From NCBI GenBank assembly GCA_052379845.1, contig JBQTCF010000010.1: a stretch of 64,000 bases of DNA, one strand, 5' to 3'. How positions within the stretch are numbered: position 1 is the first letter of the stretch; each line of letters begins with the position of its first letter. The position numbers were made by a program, and so were the translations under genes. Positions 51,702 through 60,246 of this stretch are shown here, piece after piece. The notes under the pieces were generated by a model. It made no database searches, was not told the DNA's origin, and saw only the letters and a program-made list of their open reading frames with translations. The DNA comes from Roseinatronobacter sp052379845. Lineage in GTDB: Bacteria; Pseudomonadota; Alphaproteobacteria; Rhodobacterales; Rhodobacteraceae.

Positions 51702-51989
51702 ATGCTGTCCCTGATCCAGATAATTCTGCTTGTTCTGAACGTGGCGCAATTCATGATCCTTGCGCATATCATCCTGAGCTGGCTGATCAATTTTCAGGTG
51801 CTTAGCCTGAATTCGCCTATTGTCGGGTCCATCTGGGACGGGTTGAACCGGCTTTTGGAACCCGCCTATACCCGCATTCGCCAATTCCTGCCGGATCTGG
51901 GCGGCATTGACCTGGCGCCGCTTGTCGCGTTGCTTATCATTTACGGCTTGCGCATTATCTTGATTAACAACGCGGGCATGTTTGTCTGA
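51702..51989 (+). CDS. YggT family membrane protein
   Basis: Small inner-membrane protein of 95 residues with two or three hydrophobic segments: LIQIILLVLNVAQFMILAHI and APLVALLIIYGLRIILI. The middle part RLLEPAYTRIRQFLPDLGG is the conserved core of the family. Function is not established; homologues affect osmotic stress and division-septum placement in some bacteria. recQ starts five bases after its stop. The 135 bp before it contain a perfect 10-bp palindrome (51635-51644). Confidence 0.92.
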   Translation: MLSLIQIILLVLNVAQFMILAHIILSWLINFQVLSLNSPIVGSIWDGLNRLLEPAYTRIRQFLPDLGGIDLAPLVALLIIYGLRIILINNAGMFV

Positions 51990-51994
51990 CGCAA

Positions 51995-54055
51995 ATGCAC
52001 GCAGACATCACCGACACCCCTGAAACCCTGCTGGCGCGCGTCTTCGGCTTTGCCGATTTTCGGCCCGGTCAGGCGGAAATAGTTGACGCGGTGCGTCAGG
52101 GACAGGACACGCTAGCCATCATGCCCACGGGCGGCGGCAAATCCTTGTGTTACCAATTGCCAGCACTGTGCCGGGACGGGTTGACGCTGGTGATTTCGCC
52201 CTTGATTGCCCTGATGCGCGATCAGGTGCGCGGCTTGCAGGAAGTGGGTGTCGCCGCTGGCGCGTTAACCTCGGGCAACACAGACGCCGAAAATGACGCT
52301 GTTTATACCGCCCTGTCAAGCGGCGCACTGAAGCTTTTGTATATCGCGCCCGAACGTCTGGCGTCCGGCGGCACAATCGACATGTTGCGTCGCGCCGGAT
52401 GCAGCCTGATTGCGGTGGACGAGGCACATTGCGTCAGCCAATGGGGCCATGACTTCCGGCCAGACTATTTGCGCATTGGCGAATTGCGCCGGGCGCTTGA
52501 TGTGCCGCTGGCCGCATTCACCGCCACCGCAGATGCCGAAACCCGGTCCGAGATTATCAAGCGGCTGTTTGGGGCGACACCGCCACGCATATTCCTGCGC
52601 GGGTTTGACCGACCGAATATTCACTTGCGATTTGTTGTCAAGAACCGCCCCCGTGACCAAATTCTGTCCTATGCGCAGGCGCGACAGGGCCAGTCCGGCA
52701 TTGTGTATTGCGCCACGCGCGCGCGCACCGAATCCATTGCGCAAGCGCTGATCGATGCAGGCCATAACGCACGCGCCTATCATGGGGGCATGGATGCCCA
52801 TACCCGCCGCATGGTCGAAGACCTGTTCCAACGTGACGATGACCTGATTGTTGTTGCAACAATCGCCTTCGGTATGGGGGTGGACAAGCCTGATATCAGA
52901 TGGGTGGCGCATGCCGATTTGCCCAAATCCATTGAATCCTATTATCAGGAAATCGGGCGCGCGGGGCGCGACGGGGCGCCGGCCGACACAATGACGCTAT
53001 TCGGGCAGGATGATATTCGGCTGCGCCGCGCGCAAATCGACGAAAGCCCTGCCCCGGTGGAACGCAAAGCCGCTGACCATGCCCGCCTGAACGCGCTTCT
53101 TGGGCTGGCCGAGGCTGCGCAATGCCGCCGCCAGATGCTGCTATCCTATTTCGGTGAAGTGTCCCCACCCTGTGGCAATTGCGACCTGTGCACCACGCCT
53201 GCCAAACTGTTCGATGCAACGACGCCTGTGCGAAAGGCACTGTCCGCAATCTTGCGCACGGGCGAAAATTTCGGCGTGGGGCATCTGGTTGATATTCTGA
53301 CAGGAACCGCCACCCCAAAAGTGCGGGACCGTGGGCATGACCAATTGCCCACATTTGCTGTGGGTCGGGACCTAAGCCGCGCGAAGTGGCAGGCGGTATT
53401 TCGCCAGATGATGGGGCGGGACCTTGTGCGCCCTGACCCAGAACGCCACGGTGCATTGCGCATGACCGAGGCCGCGCGCCCCATTCTGCGCGGCGAAGCC
53501 GGGATCGAACTGCGCGAGGACAGCATCAAGACAGCACGCGACGGACCCGCGCTACGCACATTGGTCTCGGATGAAGATGCGCCGCTGTTGTCGGCCCTGA
53601 AGGCCAAACGCCGCAGCCTCGCAGAAGCCGCGCGCGTGCCAGCCTATGTTATTTTCACAGATCGCACGTTGATTGAGCTGGCGGAAAATCGCCCCGACAC
53701 GATGGATGCCATGGCGCGCATTACAGGTGTCGGCGCCACCAAGTTGGACCGCTACGGCGCGGCGTTTTTGCAGGTCATAACGGGTGACCGGCCCGCCCCT
53801 GTGCACCCCGCACGCCGCAAGCTGGCAGGCCGGGACGCAGGCGCGGTTTACGATGAACTTGAAGCACTGGCGCGCAGCATCGAACGCGGAGCGGATGGCA
53901 CCCAGAAGTTGCTGACGCTTTCGCCGTCGACATTGCGCTGTATCGCGGAAGCAAAACCCCAAACGCTGGCCGCGCTGGCGCGCATAAAGGGGATGGACGA
54001 CGCGCGCATGGCCCGCTTTGGCGAAGCAATCGTCACACAAATAAACACCCTGTGA
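51995..54055 (+). CDS. recQ: ATP-dependent DNA helicase RecQ
   Basis: 3'-5' DNA helicase of 686 residues for recombination and fork repair. Walker A is MPTGGGKSLCYQLPA, DEAH is VDEAHCVSQWGHDFRPDY, and motif VI is QEIGRAGRDG. The zinc-binding region has CRRQMLLSYFGE and CGNCDLC, followed by the winged helix. The C-terminal part holds two HRDC-like domains (about residues 520-595 and 605-685). The extra HRDC is seen in several alphaproteobacterial RecQ proteins. Confidence 0.94.
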   Translation: MHADITDTPETLLARVFGFADFRPGQAEIVDAVRQGQDTLAIMPTGGGKSLCYQLPALCRDGLTLVISPLIALMRDQVRGLQEVGVAAGALTSGNTDAENDAVYTALSSGALKLLYIAPERLASGGTIDMLRRAGCSLIAVDEAHCVSQWGHDFRPDYLRIGELRRALDVPLAAFTATADAETRSEIIKRLFGATPPRIFLRGFDRPNIHLRFVVKNRPRDQILSYAQARQGQSGIVYCATRARTESIAQALIDAGHNARAYHGGMDAHTRRMVEDLFQRDDDLIVVATIAFGMGVDKPDIRWVAHADLPKSIESYYQEIGRAGRDGAPADTMTLFGQDDIRLRRAQIDESPAPVERKAADHARLNALLGLAEAAQCRRQMLLSYFGEVSPPCGNCDLCTTPAKLFDATTPVRKALSAILRTGENFGVGHLVDILTGTATPKVRDRGHDQLPTFAVGRDLSRAKWQAVFRQMMGRDLVRPDPERHGALRMTEAARPILRGEAGIELREDSIKTARDGPALRTLVSDEDAPLLSALKAKRRSLAEAARVPAYVIFTDRTLIELAENRPDTMDAMARITGVGATKLDRYGAAFLQVITGDRPAPVHPARRKLAGRDAGAVYDELEALARSIERGADGTQKLLTLSPSTLRCIAEAKPQTLAALARIKGMDDARMARFGEAIVTQINTL

Positions 54056-54121
54056 CGCCACGGCGCAGCTTGACCCCGCCCCCGTGGCGCGACAGGTCCG
54101 AACCGAAAAGGAGCGCAAGCC

Positions 54122-54655
54122 ATGTATCCCTTCCTGCGTTTTATCAAAGAAACCCTGAAATACCGCAACGCGCCCAAGCTGGGCCTTCTGGAAACACATG
54201 TGTCCCATCACCGTTGCTGGCCATGGGACCTTGACCCGTGGATCGAGCTGAACAACGGGCGCACCCTGACATTATATGATCTGGGACGCATACCCATGGC
54301 CATGCGCACGGGGTTAACCCATGTCCTGCGGCGCAACGGATGGGGCATTACGGTGGCGGGGAACAGCACGCGCTACCGCCAGCGTGTTCGGGCCTTTGAA
54401 CGCTTTGAACTGCGCAGCCGCTGTGTGGGCTGGGATGACAAGTTCATCTATGTTGAACAAAGCATGTGGAAGGGGAATACTTGCGCCAACCACATCCTGA
54501 TCCGGTCTGCATTTACCAGCGCAAAAGGCATTATTCCGCCTGTCCAAGTCGTGCAGGACCTGGGCGCTGAAACGGTCAGCCCCGCCCTGCCCGCTTGGGT
54601 GCAGGCATGGGTTGCGGCAGATAGTGAACGCCCGTGGCCCCCTGCCCGCGATTAA
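54122..54655 (+). CDS. Thioesterase superfamily (hot-dog fold) protein
   Basis: Protein of 177 residues. The pattern HVSHHRCWPWDLDPWIELNN (W-D-x-D-x-x-x-E/H-x-N) with a long helix after it is that of the 4HBT/THEM6-like thioesterase group. VRAFERFELRSRCVGWDDKF is the following beta-strand region. It probably hydrolyses an acyl-CoA, but the substrate is unknown. It starts 66 bp after recQ; a likely terminator follows. Confidence 0.82.
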   Translation: MYPFLRFIKETLKYRNAPKLGLLETHVSHHRCWPWDLDPWIELNNGRTLTLYDLGRIPMAMRTGLTHVLRRNGWGITVAGNSTRYRQRVRAFERFELRSRCVGWDDKFIYVEQSMWKGNTCANHILIRSAFTSAKGIIPPVQVVQDLGAETVSPALPAWVQAWVAADSERPWPPARD

Positions 54656-54683
54656 ACCGCCCGAAACGCGCTTGACCTAAAAT

Positions 54684-54718
54684 AAAGCCGCCCCGCAACT
54701 ACTTGCGGGACGGCTTTT
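54684..54718. terminator. Bidirectional intrinsic terminator ending the ribosomal gene cluster
   Basis: A 15-bp stem with one mismatch (54684-54698 with 54703-54717, loop CTAC) lies between the convergent thioesterase and rpmD stops. Plus strand ends in CTTTT, minus strand in CTTTATTT, so it can work both ways. Confidence 0.8.
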
Positions 54719-54743
54719 AGTCGGTGTCCAGGCGTAACCGCCC

Positions 54744-54932
54744 TTAGCCACGCTCTTCGATGATCTCGACCAGATGCGGAACCTTCGCAACCATACCGCG
54801 CACGGAGGGTGTATCTTCAAGTTCGCGCACACGGTGCATCTTGTTCAGGCCCAACCCCTTAAGGGTAGCGCGCTGAATGGCGGGGCGGCGGATCGGAGAG
54901 CCGATCTGTTTGACCACGATGGTTTTTGACAT
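54744..54932 (-). CDS. rpmD: 50S ribosomal protein L30
   Basis: Ribosomal protein of 62 residues starting MSKTIVVKQIGSPIRR, with the L30 core RATLKGLGLNKMHRVREL. It is the last ribosomal gene of this cluster: a terminator follows, where rplO and secY are usually found. Its start is 14 bp after the rpsE stop. Confidence 0.96.
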   Translation of the reverse strand: MSKTIVVKQIGSPIRRPAIQRATLKGLGLNKMHRVRELEDTPSVRGMVAKVPHLVEIIEERG

Positions 54933-54946
54933 GTCCACTGTTCCCC

Positions 54947-55501
54947 TTAAGCGTCAGCTGTTTCAGCTTCAGGCTTGCGCAGGATCTCGGCAACTTTCTT
55001 GCCGCGACGCTGTGCCACCTGACGCGGGCTTGCTGAATTGCGCAGCGCGTCAAATGTCGCCCGAACCATGTTATAGGGGTTCTGGCTGCCTTGCGACTTG
55101 GCCACAACATCCTGAAGACCCAGCATCTCGAACACGGCGCGCATTGGACCACCGGCGATGATACCAGTCCCCGGCACGGCCTGACGCATGATCACCTTGC
55201 CCGCACCATGACGTCCTTCGATGTCGTGATGCAGGGTGCGACCGTCACGCAAGGGCACGCGGATCATCTGACGTTTGGCCTGTTCGGTGGCCTTGCGAAT
55301 CGCCTCGGGCACCTCTTTGGCCTTGCCTTTGCCGAAGCCCACACGACCACGCTGGTCACCGACCACAACAAGCGCAGCAAAGCCAAAACGCTTACCACCC
55401 TTCACTGTTTTCGAAACGCGGTTGATCGCTACCAGACGATCGGCGAATTCCGGGGTTTCCTCGCGTTCGCGACGGTCCCGGCGGTTATCTCTTTCTGCCA
55501 T
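54947..55501 (-). CDS. rpsE: 30S ribosomal protein S5
   Basis: Ribosomal protein of 184 residues. The family signature is in FGFAALVVVGDQRGRVGFGKGKAKEV (key part KRFGFAALVVVGDQRGRVG), followed by GAGKVIMRQAVPGTGIIAGG. It contributes to decoding accuracy. Gaps to rplR (10 bp) and rpmD (14 bp) show one operon. Confidence 0.97.
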   Translation of the reverse strand: MAERDNRRDRREREETPEFADRLVAINRVSKTVKGGKRFGFAALVVVGDQRGRVGFGKGKAKEVPEAIRKATEQAKRQMIRVPLRDGRTLHHDIEGRHGAGKVIMRQAVPGTGIIAGGPMRAVFEMLGLQDVVAKSQGSQNPYNMVRATFDALRNSASPRQVAQRRGKKVAEILRKPEAETADA

Positions 55502-55511
55502 AATCGTCTCC

Positions 55512-55871
55512 TCAGAACTTCAGGCCGCCTTCACGCGCAGCGTCGGCCAAGGCCTTGACTTTACCGTGAAAGATGAAACCACCGCGGTCGAAATAGCATT
55601 CCTCAATGCCAGCGGCTTTCGCGCGCTCGGCAATCGCAATGCCAACTTTGGCAGCAGCGTCCTTGTTGTTGACACCCACGACACCGAAATCTTTTTCCAA
55701 TGTCGAGGCCGAAGCCAATGTAACACCATTCACATCATCGATCAGCTGAACGCTGATGTTCTTGTTCGAACGGTGCACAGTCAGGCGCGGACGCCCGTTG
55801 GCCAGTTTCTTCAGTTTGTTCCGAACGCGCAGGCGGCGTTTTTGGAACAGCTTAAGCTTAGTGTTCGCCAT
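55512..55871 (-). CDS. rplR: 50S ribosomal protein L18
   Basis: 5S rRNA-binding protein of 119 residues. It starts MANTKLKLFQKRRLRVRNKL and has RLTVHRSNKNISVQLIDDVN and the end FHGKVKALADAAREGGLKF, as usual for L18. It lies 11 bp after rplF. Confidence 0.97.
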   Translation of the reverse strand: MANTKLKLFQKRRLRVRNKLKKLANGRPRLTVHRSNKNISVQLIDDVNGVTLASASTLEKDFGVVGVNNKDAAAKVGIAIAERAKAAGIEECYFDRGGFIFHGKVKALADAAREGGLKF

Positions 55872-55882
55872 CTTTCGCGCCC

Positions 55883-56416
55883 TTACTTCTTCTTGCCTTC
55901 CTTACGGAAGATATACTCATCCTTGTAGCGGATACCTTTGCCCTTATAGGGTTCGGGACGACGCCACTTGCGGATATTTGCTGCGGTTTCACCGACCAGT
56001 TGCTGGTCAATACCTTCGACGACAACTTCGGTCTGCTTCGGCGTAGACACTGTCACACCCGCAGGCACTTCAAAGATGACTTCGTGGCTGTAACCAAGCG
56101 AAAGTTTCAGGTCCTTGCCCTGCATCGCGGCACGGTAACCAACGCCGACAAGTTCAAGTTCTTTCTTGAACCCGCCGGTCACGCCTTCGGCCAGGTTTGC
56201 GACCATCGAACGGGTCATACCCCATTGCTGGCGCGCGCGCTTGGACAGGCCACGCGGTTTGATCGTGACAAGATTGCCGTCAAGAATGATATCCACATCA
56301 TCACCAGCGGTGAAACTGCGGGTACCTTTCGGCCCTTTGACTTCGATAGTCTGGCCAGACACCTGTGCGGACACACCCGAAGGCAGTTCAACAGGCTTTT
56401 TGCCAATACGAGACAT
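55883..56416 (-). CDS. rplF: 50S ribosomal protein L6
   Basis: Ribosomal protein of 177 residues near the GTPase centre. N terminus MSRIGKKPVELPSGVSAQV and the C-terminal signature PEPYKGKGIRYKDEYIFRKE are both typical. It begins 11 bp after rpsH. Confidence 0.97.
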   Translation of the reverse strand: MSRIGKKPVELPSGVSAQVSGQTIEVKGPKGTRSFTAGDDVDIILDGNLVTIKPRGLSKRARQQWGMTRSMVANLAEGVTGGFKKELELVGVGYRAAMQGKDLKLSLGYSHEVIFEVPAGVTVSTPKQTEVVVEGIDQQLVGETAANIRKWRRPEPYKGKGIRYKDEYIFRKEGKKK

Positions 56417-56427
56417 TTCAGCCCTCC

Positions 56428-56826
56428 TTAGAACACGCGGCAGAGCACTTCGCCGCCAACATTGGCGGCCCGTGCTGCTGCATCGGACATGACACCTTTG
56501 GGCGTCGAAACCACAGAAATACCCAGCCCATTACGGACTTGCGGGATGTTCTGCACACCGGAATAAACGCGACGGCCGGGCGTGGAAATGCGCTTCAGCT
56601 CGCGGATAACAGGCTGGCCATCTGCGTATTTCAGCGAGATTTCCAGTTCTGCATGACCCGAAGCTGCGGTCACATTTTCATAGCCACGAATGTAGCCTTC
56701 GTCCTTCAGCACATCCAGAACCCAGGCACGAAGCTTGGACGCAGGGGTGCGAACGGTGGACTTGCCACGCATCTGCGCATTGCGGATACGGGTCAGCATA
56801 TCGCCGAGAGGATCGTTCATCGACAT
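56428..56826 (-). CDS. rpsH: 30S ribosomal protein S8
   Basis: 16S rRNA-binding protein of 132 residues. N terminus MSMNDPLGDMLTRIRNAQMR and C terminus RNGLGISVVSTPKGVMSDA with GGEVLCRVF. Of two in-frame ATGs (56826 and 56820) the first is taken because AAGGAGA lies eight bases before it. In E. coli S8 represses this operon by binding its mRNA. Confidence 0.97.
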   Translation of the reverse strand: MSMNDPLGDMLTRIRNAQMRGKSTVRTPASKLRAWVLDVLKDEGYIRGYENVTAASGHAELEISLKYADGQPVIRELKRISTPGRRVYSGVQNIPQVRNGLGISVVSTPKGVMSDAAARAANVGGEVLCRVF

Positions 56827-56838
56827 CTTGCGATCTCC

Positions 56839-57144
56839 TTACCAGCTCGACTTGACCATGCCCGGAATCTGACCCTTGGAGGCCAGATCACGCAGCGCGA
56901 TCCGCGACAGTTTCAATTTACGATAGTAGGCCTTCGGGCGCCCTGTCAGCTGGCAACGGTTGTGCAAGCGGGTTTCTGACGAATTCCGCGGCAGTTGTGC
57001 CAGTTTCAGGTTTGCCTTGAAGCGCTCTTCCATCGGGCGTTCGGCGTCGGCAGCGATTGCTTTCAGCTCAGCGCGCTTGGTTGCATATTTTGCGACCAGA
57101 CGCTGACGCTTTCTTTCGCGCTCGACCATTGCTTTTTTAGCCAT
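56839..57144 (-). CDS. rpsN: 30S ribosomal protein S14
   Basis: Ribosomal protein of 101 residues, the long zinc-free form: RLHNRCQLTGRPKAYYRKL lacks the CxxC pairs of the short form. It begins MAKKAMVERERKRQ. It lies 20 bp after rplE. Confidence 0.97.
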   Translation of the reverse strand: MAKKAMVERERKRQRLVAKYATKRAELKAIAADAERPMEERFKANLKLAQLPRNSSETRLHNRCQLTGRPKAYYRKLKLSRIALRDLASKGQIPGMVKSSW

Positions 57145-57164
57145 ATCGATCTCTCCCTCTCGCG

Positions 57165-57725
57165 TCAGCTATTGAAGGGCATGTTGAAAGCTTTCAACAA
57201 TGCCTTCGCTTCCGCGTCGGTTTTCGCGGTGGTGCAGATGATCACATCCATGCCCCAGACTTCGTCGATCTGATCGAAGTTGATTTCCGGAAACACGATA
57301 TGTTCCTTGATACCCATGGCATAGTTGCCACGGCCGTCAAATGACGTGCCTTTCACACCGCGGAAGTCGCGCACGCGCGGCAGGGCGATGGTGATCAGGC
57401 GGTCAAGGAATTCATACATACGCTCACCGCGCAGGGTGACCTTCACGCCAAGCGGCATTTCTTCGCGAACACGGAACCCCGCGATCGAATTGCGCGCCTT
57501 GGTGATGACGGCTTTCTGGCCAGCAATCGCAGTCAAATCGGCCTGTGCAGATTTAATTTTCTTGCTGTCCTTCACGGCCTCGCCGATGCCCATGTTCAGC
57601 ACGATCTTGTCGAGCTTGGGGATCTGCATGTCGTTCTTGTAGCCGAATTCTTCTTTCAGCACCGCGCGAACCTGGTCCTTGTAGACCGTCTTCAGGCGGG
57701 GGGTATAGGTGGCTGCGTCAAGCAT
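57165..57725 (-). CDS. rplE: 50S ribosomal protein L5
   Basis: 5S rRNA-associated protein of 186 residues. KLDKIVLNMGIGEAVKDSK and GVKVTLRGERMYEFLDRLI are family segments, ending in DAEAKALLKAFNMPF. The start overlaps the rplX stop by one base. Confidence 0.97.
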   Translation of the reverse strand: MLDAATYTPRLKTVYKDQVRAVLKEEFGYKNDMQIPKLDKIVLNMGIGEAVKDSKKIKSAQADLTAIAGQKAVITKARNSIAGFRVREEMPLGVKVTLRGERMYEFLDRLITIALPRVRDFRGVKGTSFDGRGNYAMGIKEHIVFPEINFDQIDEVWGMDVIICTTAKTDAEAKALLKAFNMPFNS

Positions 57726-58030
57726 CAGATCGCCTCCCCGGTTGTTTTGGCGAAGCGCACTTTCTTGTCGTCTTCCATGCGGAAGCCAACGCGGGTTGCT
57801 TTGCCATTACCATCAACCAGCGCCAGATTCGACAAATGGATGGGCATTGCCTGCGGCAAGCGGCCACCCTGGCTGTTCTGGCTTTGCTTGGTGTGGCGGA
57901 TGGAGATATTCAGACCATCAACCACGGCCTGATTGTCCTTCGGCATGATGCGGCTGATTTCGCCGGTCTTGCCTCTGTCCTTGCCAGTAAGGATGACGAC
58001 CTTGTCGCCCTTCTTAAGTTTTGCGGCCAT
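57725..58030 (-). CDS. rplX: 50S ribosomal protein L24
   Basis: Assembly-initiating ribosomal protein of 101 residues with a KOW motif: KKGDKVVILTGKDRGKTGEI. The start MAAKLKKGD is used; its ATG shares one base with the rplN stop (TGATG). Confidence 0.97.
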   Translation of the reverse strand: MAAKLKKGDKVVILTGKDRGKTGEISRIMPKDNQAVVDGLNISIRHTKQSQNSQGGRLPQAMPIHLSNLALVDGNGKATRVGFRMEDDKKVRFAKTTGEAI

Positions 58031-58398
58031 CACAACACCTCCGGCGCGAGCGAGATGATCTTCATGAAGTTCTTCGCGCGCAACTCACGCACCACTGGCC
58101 CGAAAATACGGGTGCCGACGGGTTCGTTGTTGTTGTTCAGAATGACCGCAGCATTGCGGTCAAAACGGATTGCGGTTCCATCTTCACGACGAACCTCTTT
58201 GGCGGTGCGAACGACGACGGCTTTACGCACGTCCCCCTTCTTAACGCGACCGCGCGGGATGGCTTCCTTGACCGACACCACAATGATGTCACCCACTGAC
58301 GCATAGCGTCGCTTGGAACCACCCAGAACCTTGATGCACTGCACCCGGCGTGCGCCGGAGTTGTCAGCGACATCCAGATTGGTCTGCATCTGGATCAT
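58030..58398 (-). CDS. rplN: 50S ribosomal protein L14
   Basis: Ribosomal protein of 122 residues at the subunit interface. MIQMQTNLDVADNSGARRVQ and the signature AVVVRTAKEVRREDGTAIRF are clear. It starts 62 bp after rpsQ. Confidence 0.97.
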   Translation of the reverse strand: MIQMQTNLDVADNSGARRVQCIKVLGGSKRRYASVGDIIVVSVKEAIPRGRVKKGDVRKAVVVRTAKEVRREDGTAIRFDRNAAVILNNNNEPVGTRIFGPVVRELRAKNFMKIISLAPEVL

Positions 58399-58460
58399 TT
58401 GGTTTCTCCCGACCTTTGGGCATCATGCCCAGGGTTTCGATAAGTCTGGAGAGGCGCGAC

Positions 58461-58700
58461 TTAAGCCGAAGCTTCAGTCACAACCTCCCAGCGCTTGGTT
58501 TTCGAAATCGGTGCACATTCGCTGATGCGAACTGTGTCGCCGATCTTGAACTGATTCAACGGATCATGGGCGCGATATTTCTTCGTGCTGCGGACCGTTT
58601 TCTTCATGACGGGGTGCGTGAAGCGGCGTTCCACCAGGACCGTTACGGTCTGGTCGTTCTTGTCGCTCGTCACTTTGCCTTGCAGTATGCGTTTGGGCAT
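58461..58700 (-). CDS. rpsQ: 30S ribosomal protein S17
   Basis: 16S rRNA-binding protein of 79 residues: MPKRILQGKVTSDKNDQTV, then HPVMKKTVRSTKKYRAHDP. It starts 11 bp after rpmC. Confidence 0.97.
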   Translation of the reverse strand: MPKRILQGKVTSDKNDQTVTVLVERRFTHPVMKKTVRSTKKYRAHDPLNQFKIGDTVRISECAPISKTKRWEVVTEASA

Positions 58701-58711
58701 GTGCCAGCTCC

Positions 58712-58915
58712 TTAATTCGCCGCCGCTTCGCGGGCTTTTTCGTTGAGAATGGTCGAAACGCGCGCCGCGTCACGACGCACCTTGCGGACACGTGCTGTGT
58801 TATCCAACTGGTTCGTTGCCTTCTGGAAGCGCAGGTTAAACGCTTCTTTCTTCAACGAAACCAGTTCATCACGCAGCTGGTCCGGCGTTTTTGAACGTAA
58901 ATCTTCGGCTTTCAT
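58712..58915 (-). CDS. rpmC: 50S ribosomal protein L29
   Basis: Small two-helix ribosomal protein of 67 residues: MKAEDLRSKTPDQLRDELVS and KEAFNLRFQKATNQLDNTAR. It is the first gene after a terminator and a predicted promoter, so it probably begins a separate transcript. Confidence 0.97.
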   Translation of the reverse strand: MKAEDLRSKTPDQLRDELVSLKKEAFNLRFQKATNQLDNTARVRKVRRDAARVSTILNEKAREAAAN

Positions 58916-58999
58916 GGCCTTTTTCCTTCAGTCAACAATCACCGGAGAGCCCCCTGTGACAGGGTCACCCTGATTCCCGGCGGAGGTGGATGAGCGTGC

Positions 59000-59041
59000 C
59001 GTATAGGCGTCTTGGGCAGGTTTGGCAAGGCTTTTGCCAAA
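59000..59041 (-). promoter_or_regulatory. Predicted promoter with palindrome before rpmC
   Basis: On the minus strand TTGCCA (59023-59028) and TATACG (59000-59005) are exactly 17 bases apart. A perfect 8-bp inverted repeat TTTGGCAA/TTGCCAAA (59021-59028 and 59034-59041) covers the -35. The predicted leader to the rpmC start is about 80 bases. Confidence 0.55.
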
Positions 59042-59076
59042 AAGAAAGCGCCCCGGCCAATCCGGGCCGGAGCGCT
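59038..59076 (-). terminator. Intrinsic terminator after rplP inside the ribosomal cluster
   Basis: A 12-bp stem with one mismatch (59047-59058 with 59065-59076) is followed on the minus strand by TTCTTTTT. It begins 33 bp after the rplP stop. Confidence 0.85.
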
Positions 59077-59109
59077 GTAATTTTCGTCAGCTTGCGTATC
59101 CGCGCACGC

Positions 59110-59523
59110 TTACCAATCTTCGCGCACGACAACGCGCGTCTTGATGGGCAGCTTCATCGCGGCCAGACGCAGCGCTTCACGCGCGATGGCGTCGTTTACG
59201 CCGTCAATCTCGAACATGACGCGGCCGGGCTTGACCTTCGCGGCCCAGAAATCGACCGAACCTTTGCCTTTACCCATACGAACTTCGGTGGGTTTGGACG
59301 TGACCGGAACATCTGGAAAGATGCGAATCCAGACGCGGCCCTGGCGTTTCATGTGCCGCGTCATGGCGCGACGCGCAGCTTCGATCTGGCGCGCAGTAAT
59401 GCGCTCAGGCTCGACAGCCTTCAGGCCATAGGTGCCAAAGTTCAGGTCAAACCCGCCCTTCGCATCACCCTTGATACGGCCCTTGTGCTGTTTGCGGAAC
59501 TTGGTCCGTTTTGGTTGCAACAT
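59110..59523 (-). CDS. rplP: 50S ribosomal protein L16
   Basis: Ribosomal protein of 137 residues near the A site. MLQPKRTKFRKQHKGRIKG and FGTYGLKAVEPERITARQIE are diagnostic, as is VRMGKGKGSVDFWAAKVKPG. It begins 21 bp after rpsC and is the last gene of the upstream transcript. Confidence 0.97.
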   Translation of the reverse strand: MLQPKRTKFRKQHKGRIKGDAKGGFDLNFGTYGLKAVEPERITARQIEAARRAMTRHMKRQGRVWIRIFPDVPVTSKPTEVRMGKGKGSVDFWAAKVKPGRVMFEIDGVNDAIAREALRLAAMKLPIKTRVVVREDW

Positions 59524-59544
59524 GGTGTCTCTCCTTCAGTCGGA

Positions 59545-60246
59545 TCAGCGACGCGGGCGCTGTGCGCCGCCGCTGTCCTGAAGTTCCTGATGCCGGCGGT
59601 CACGGGCCTGCGGATCATGTTCCATGATCTCACCCTTGAAGATCCAGACCTTCACACCGATGATGCCATACGCGGTATGCGCTTCGGAATGCGCATGGTC
59701 GATGTCAGCGCGCAGCGTGTGCAAAGGCACGCGCCCTTCACGATACCATTCCGTCCGCGCAATCTCGGCGCCGCCAAGGCGGCCCGCAAGGTTCACACGA
59801 ATACCCAAGGCACCCATACGCATGGCGTTCTGAACCGAACGTTTCATCGCACGACGGAAGCTGACACGGCGTTCCAACTGCTGACAAATGCTTTCGGCAA
59901 CCAGCTGGGCGTCAAGTTCGGGTTTGCGCACTTCAACGATGTTCAGGTGCAGGTCGGAAGATGTCAGATTGGCCAGCTTCTTGCGCAGTGTTTCGATATC
60001 TGCGCCTTTCTTGCCAATAATGACGCCAGGACGCGCGGTGTGAATCGTCACGCGGCATTTCTTGTGCGGACGTTCAATGATCACACGGCTGATACCGGCT
60101 GCCTTGCATTCATCCTTGATGAAGTCGCGGATCTTCAGATCCTCAAGCAACAGATCACCGTAATCCTTGCTTTCAGCGAACCAACGGCTGTCCCAGGTGC
60201 GGTTCACCTGAAGGCGCATACCGATCGGATTAACCTTCTGACCCAT
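59545..60246 (-). CDS. rpsC: 30S ribosomal protein S3
   Basis: mRNA-entry-site protein of 233 residues. It starts MGQKVNPIGMRLQVNRTWDS, with the KH domain segment RPGVIIGKKGADIETLRKKL and the C-terminal TAYGIIGVKVWIFKGEI. Its ATG shares one base with the rplV stop (TAATG). Confidence 0.97.
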   Translation of the reverse strand: MGQKVNPIGMRLQVNRTWDSRWFAESKDYGDLLLEDLKIRDFIKDECKAAGISRVIIERPHKKCRVTIHTARPGVIIGKKGADIETLRKKLANLTSSDLHLNIVEVRKPELDAQLVAESICQQLERRVSFRRAMKRSVQNAMRMGALGIRVNLAGRLGGAEIARTEWYREGRVPLHTLRADIDHAHSEAHTAYGIIGVKVWIFKGEIMEHDPQARDRRHQELQDSGGAQRPRR

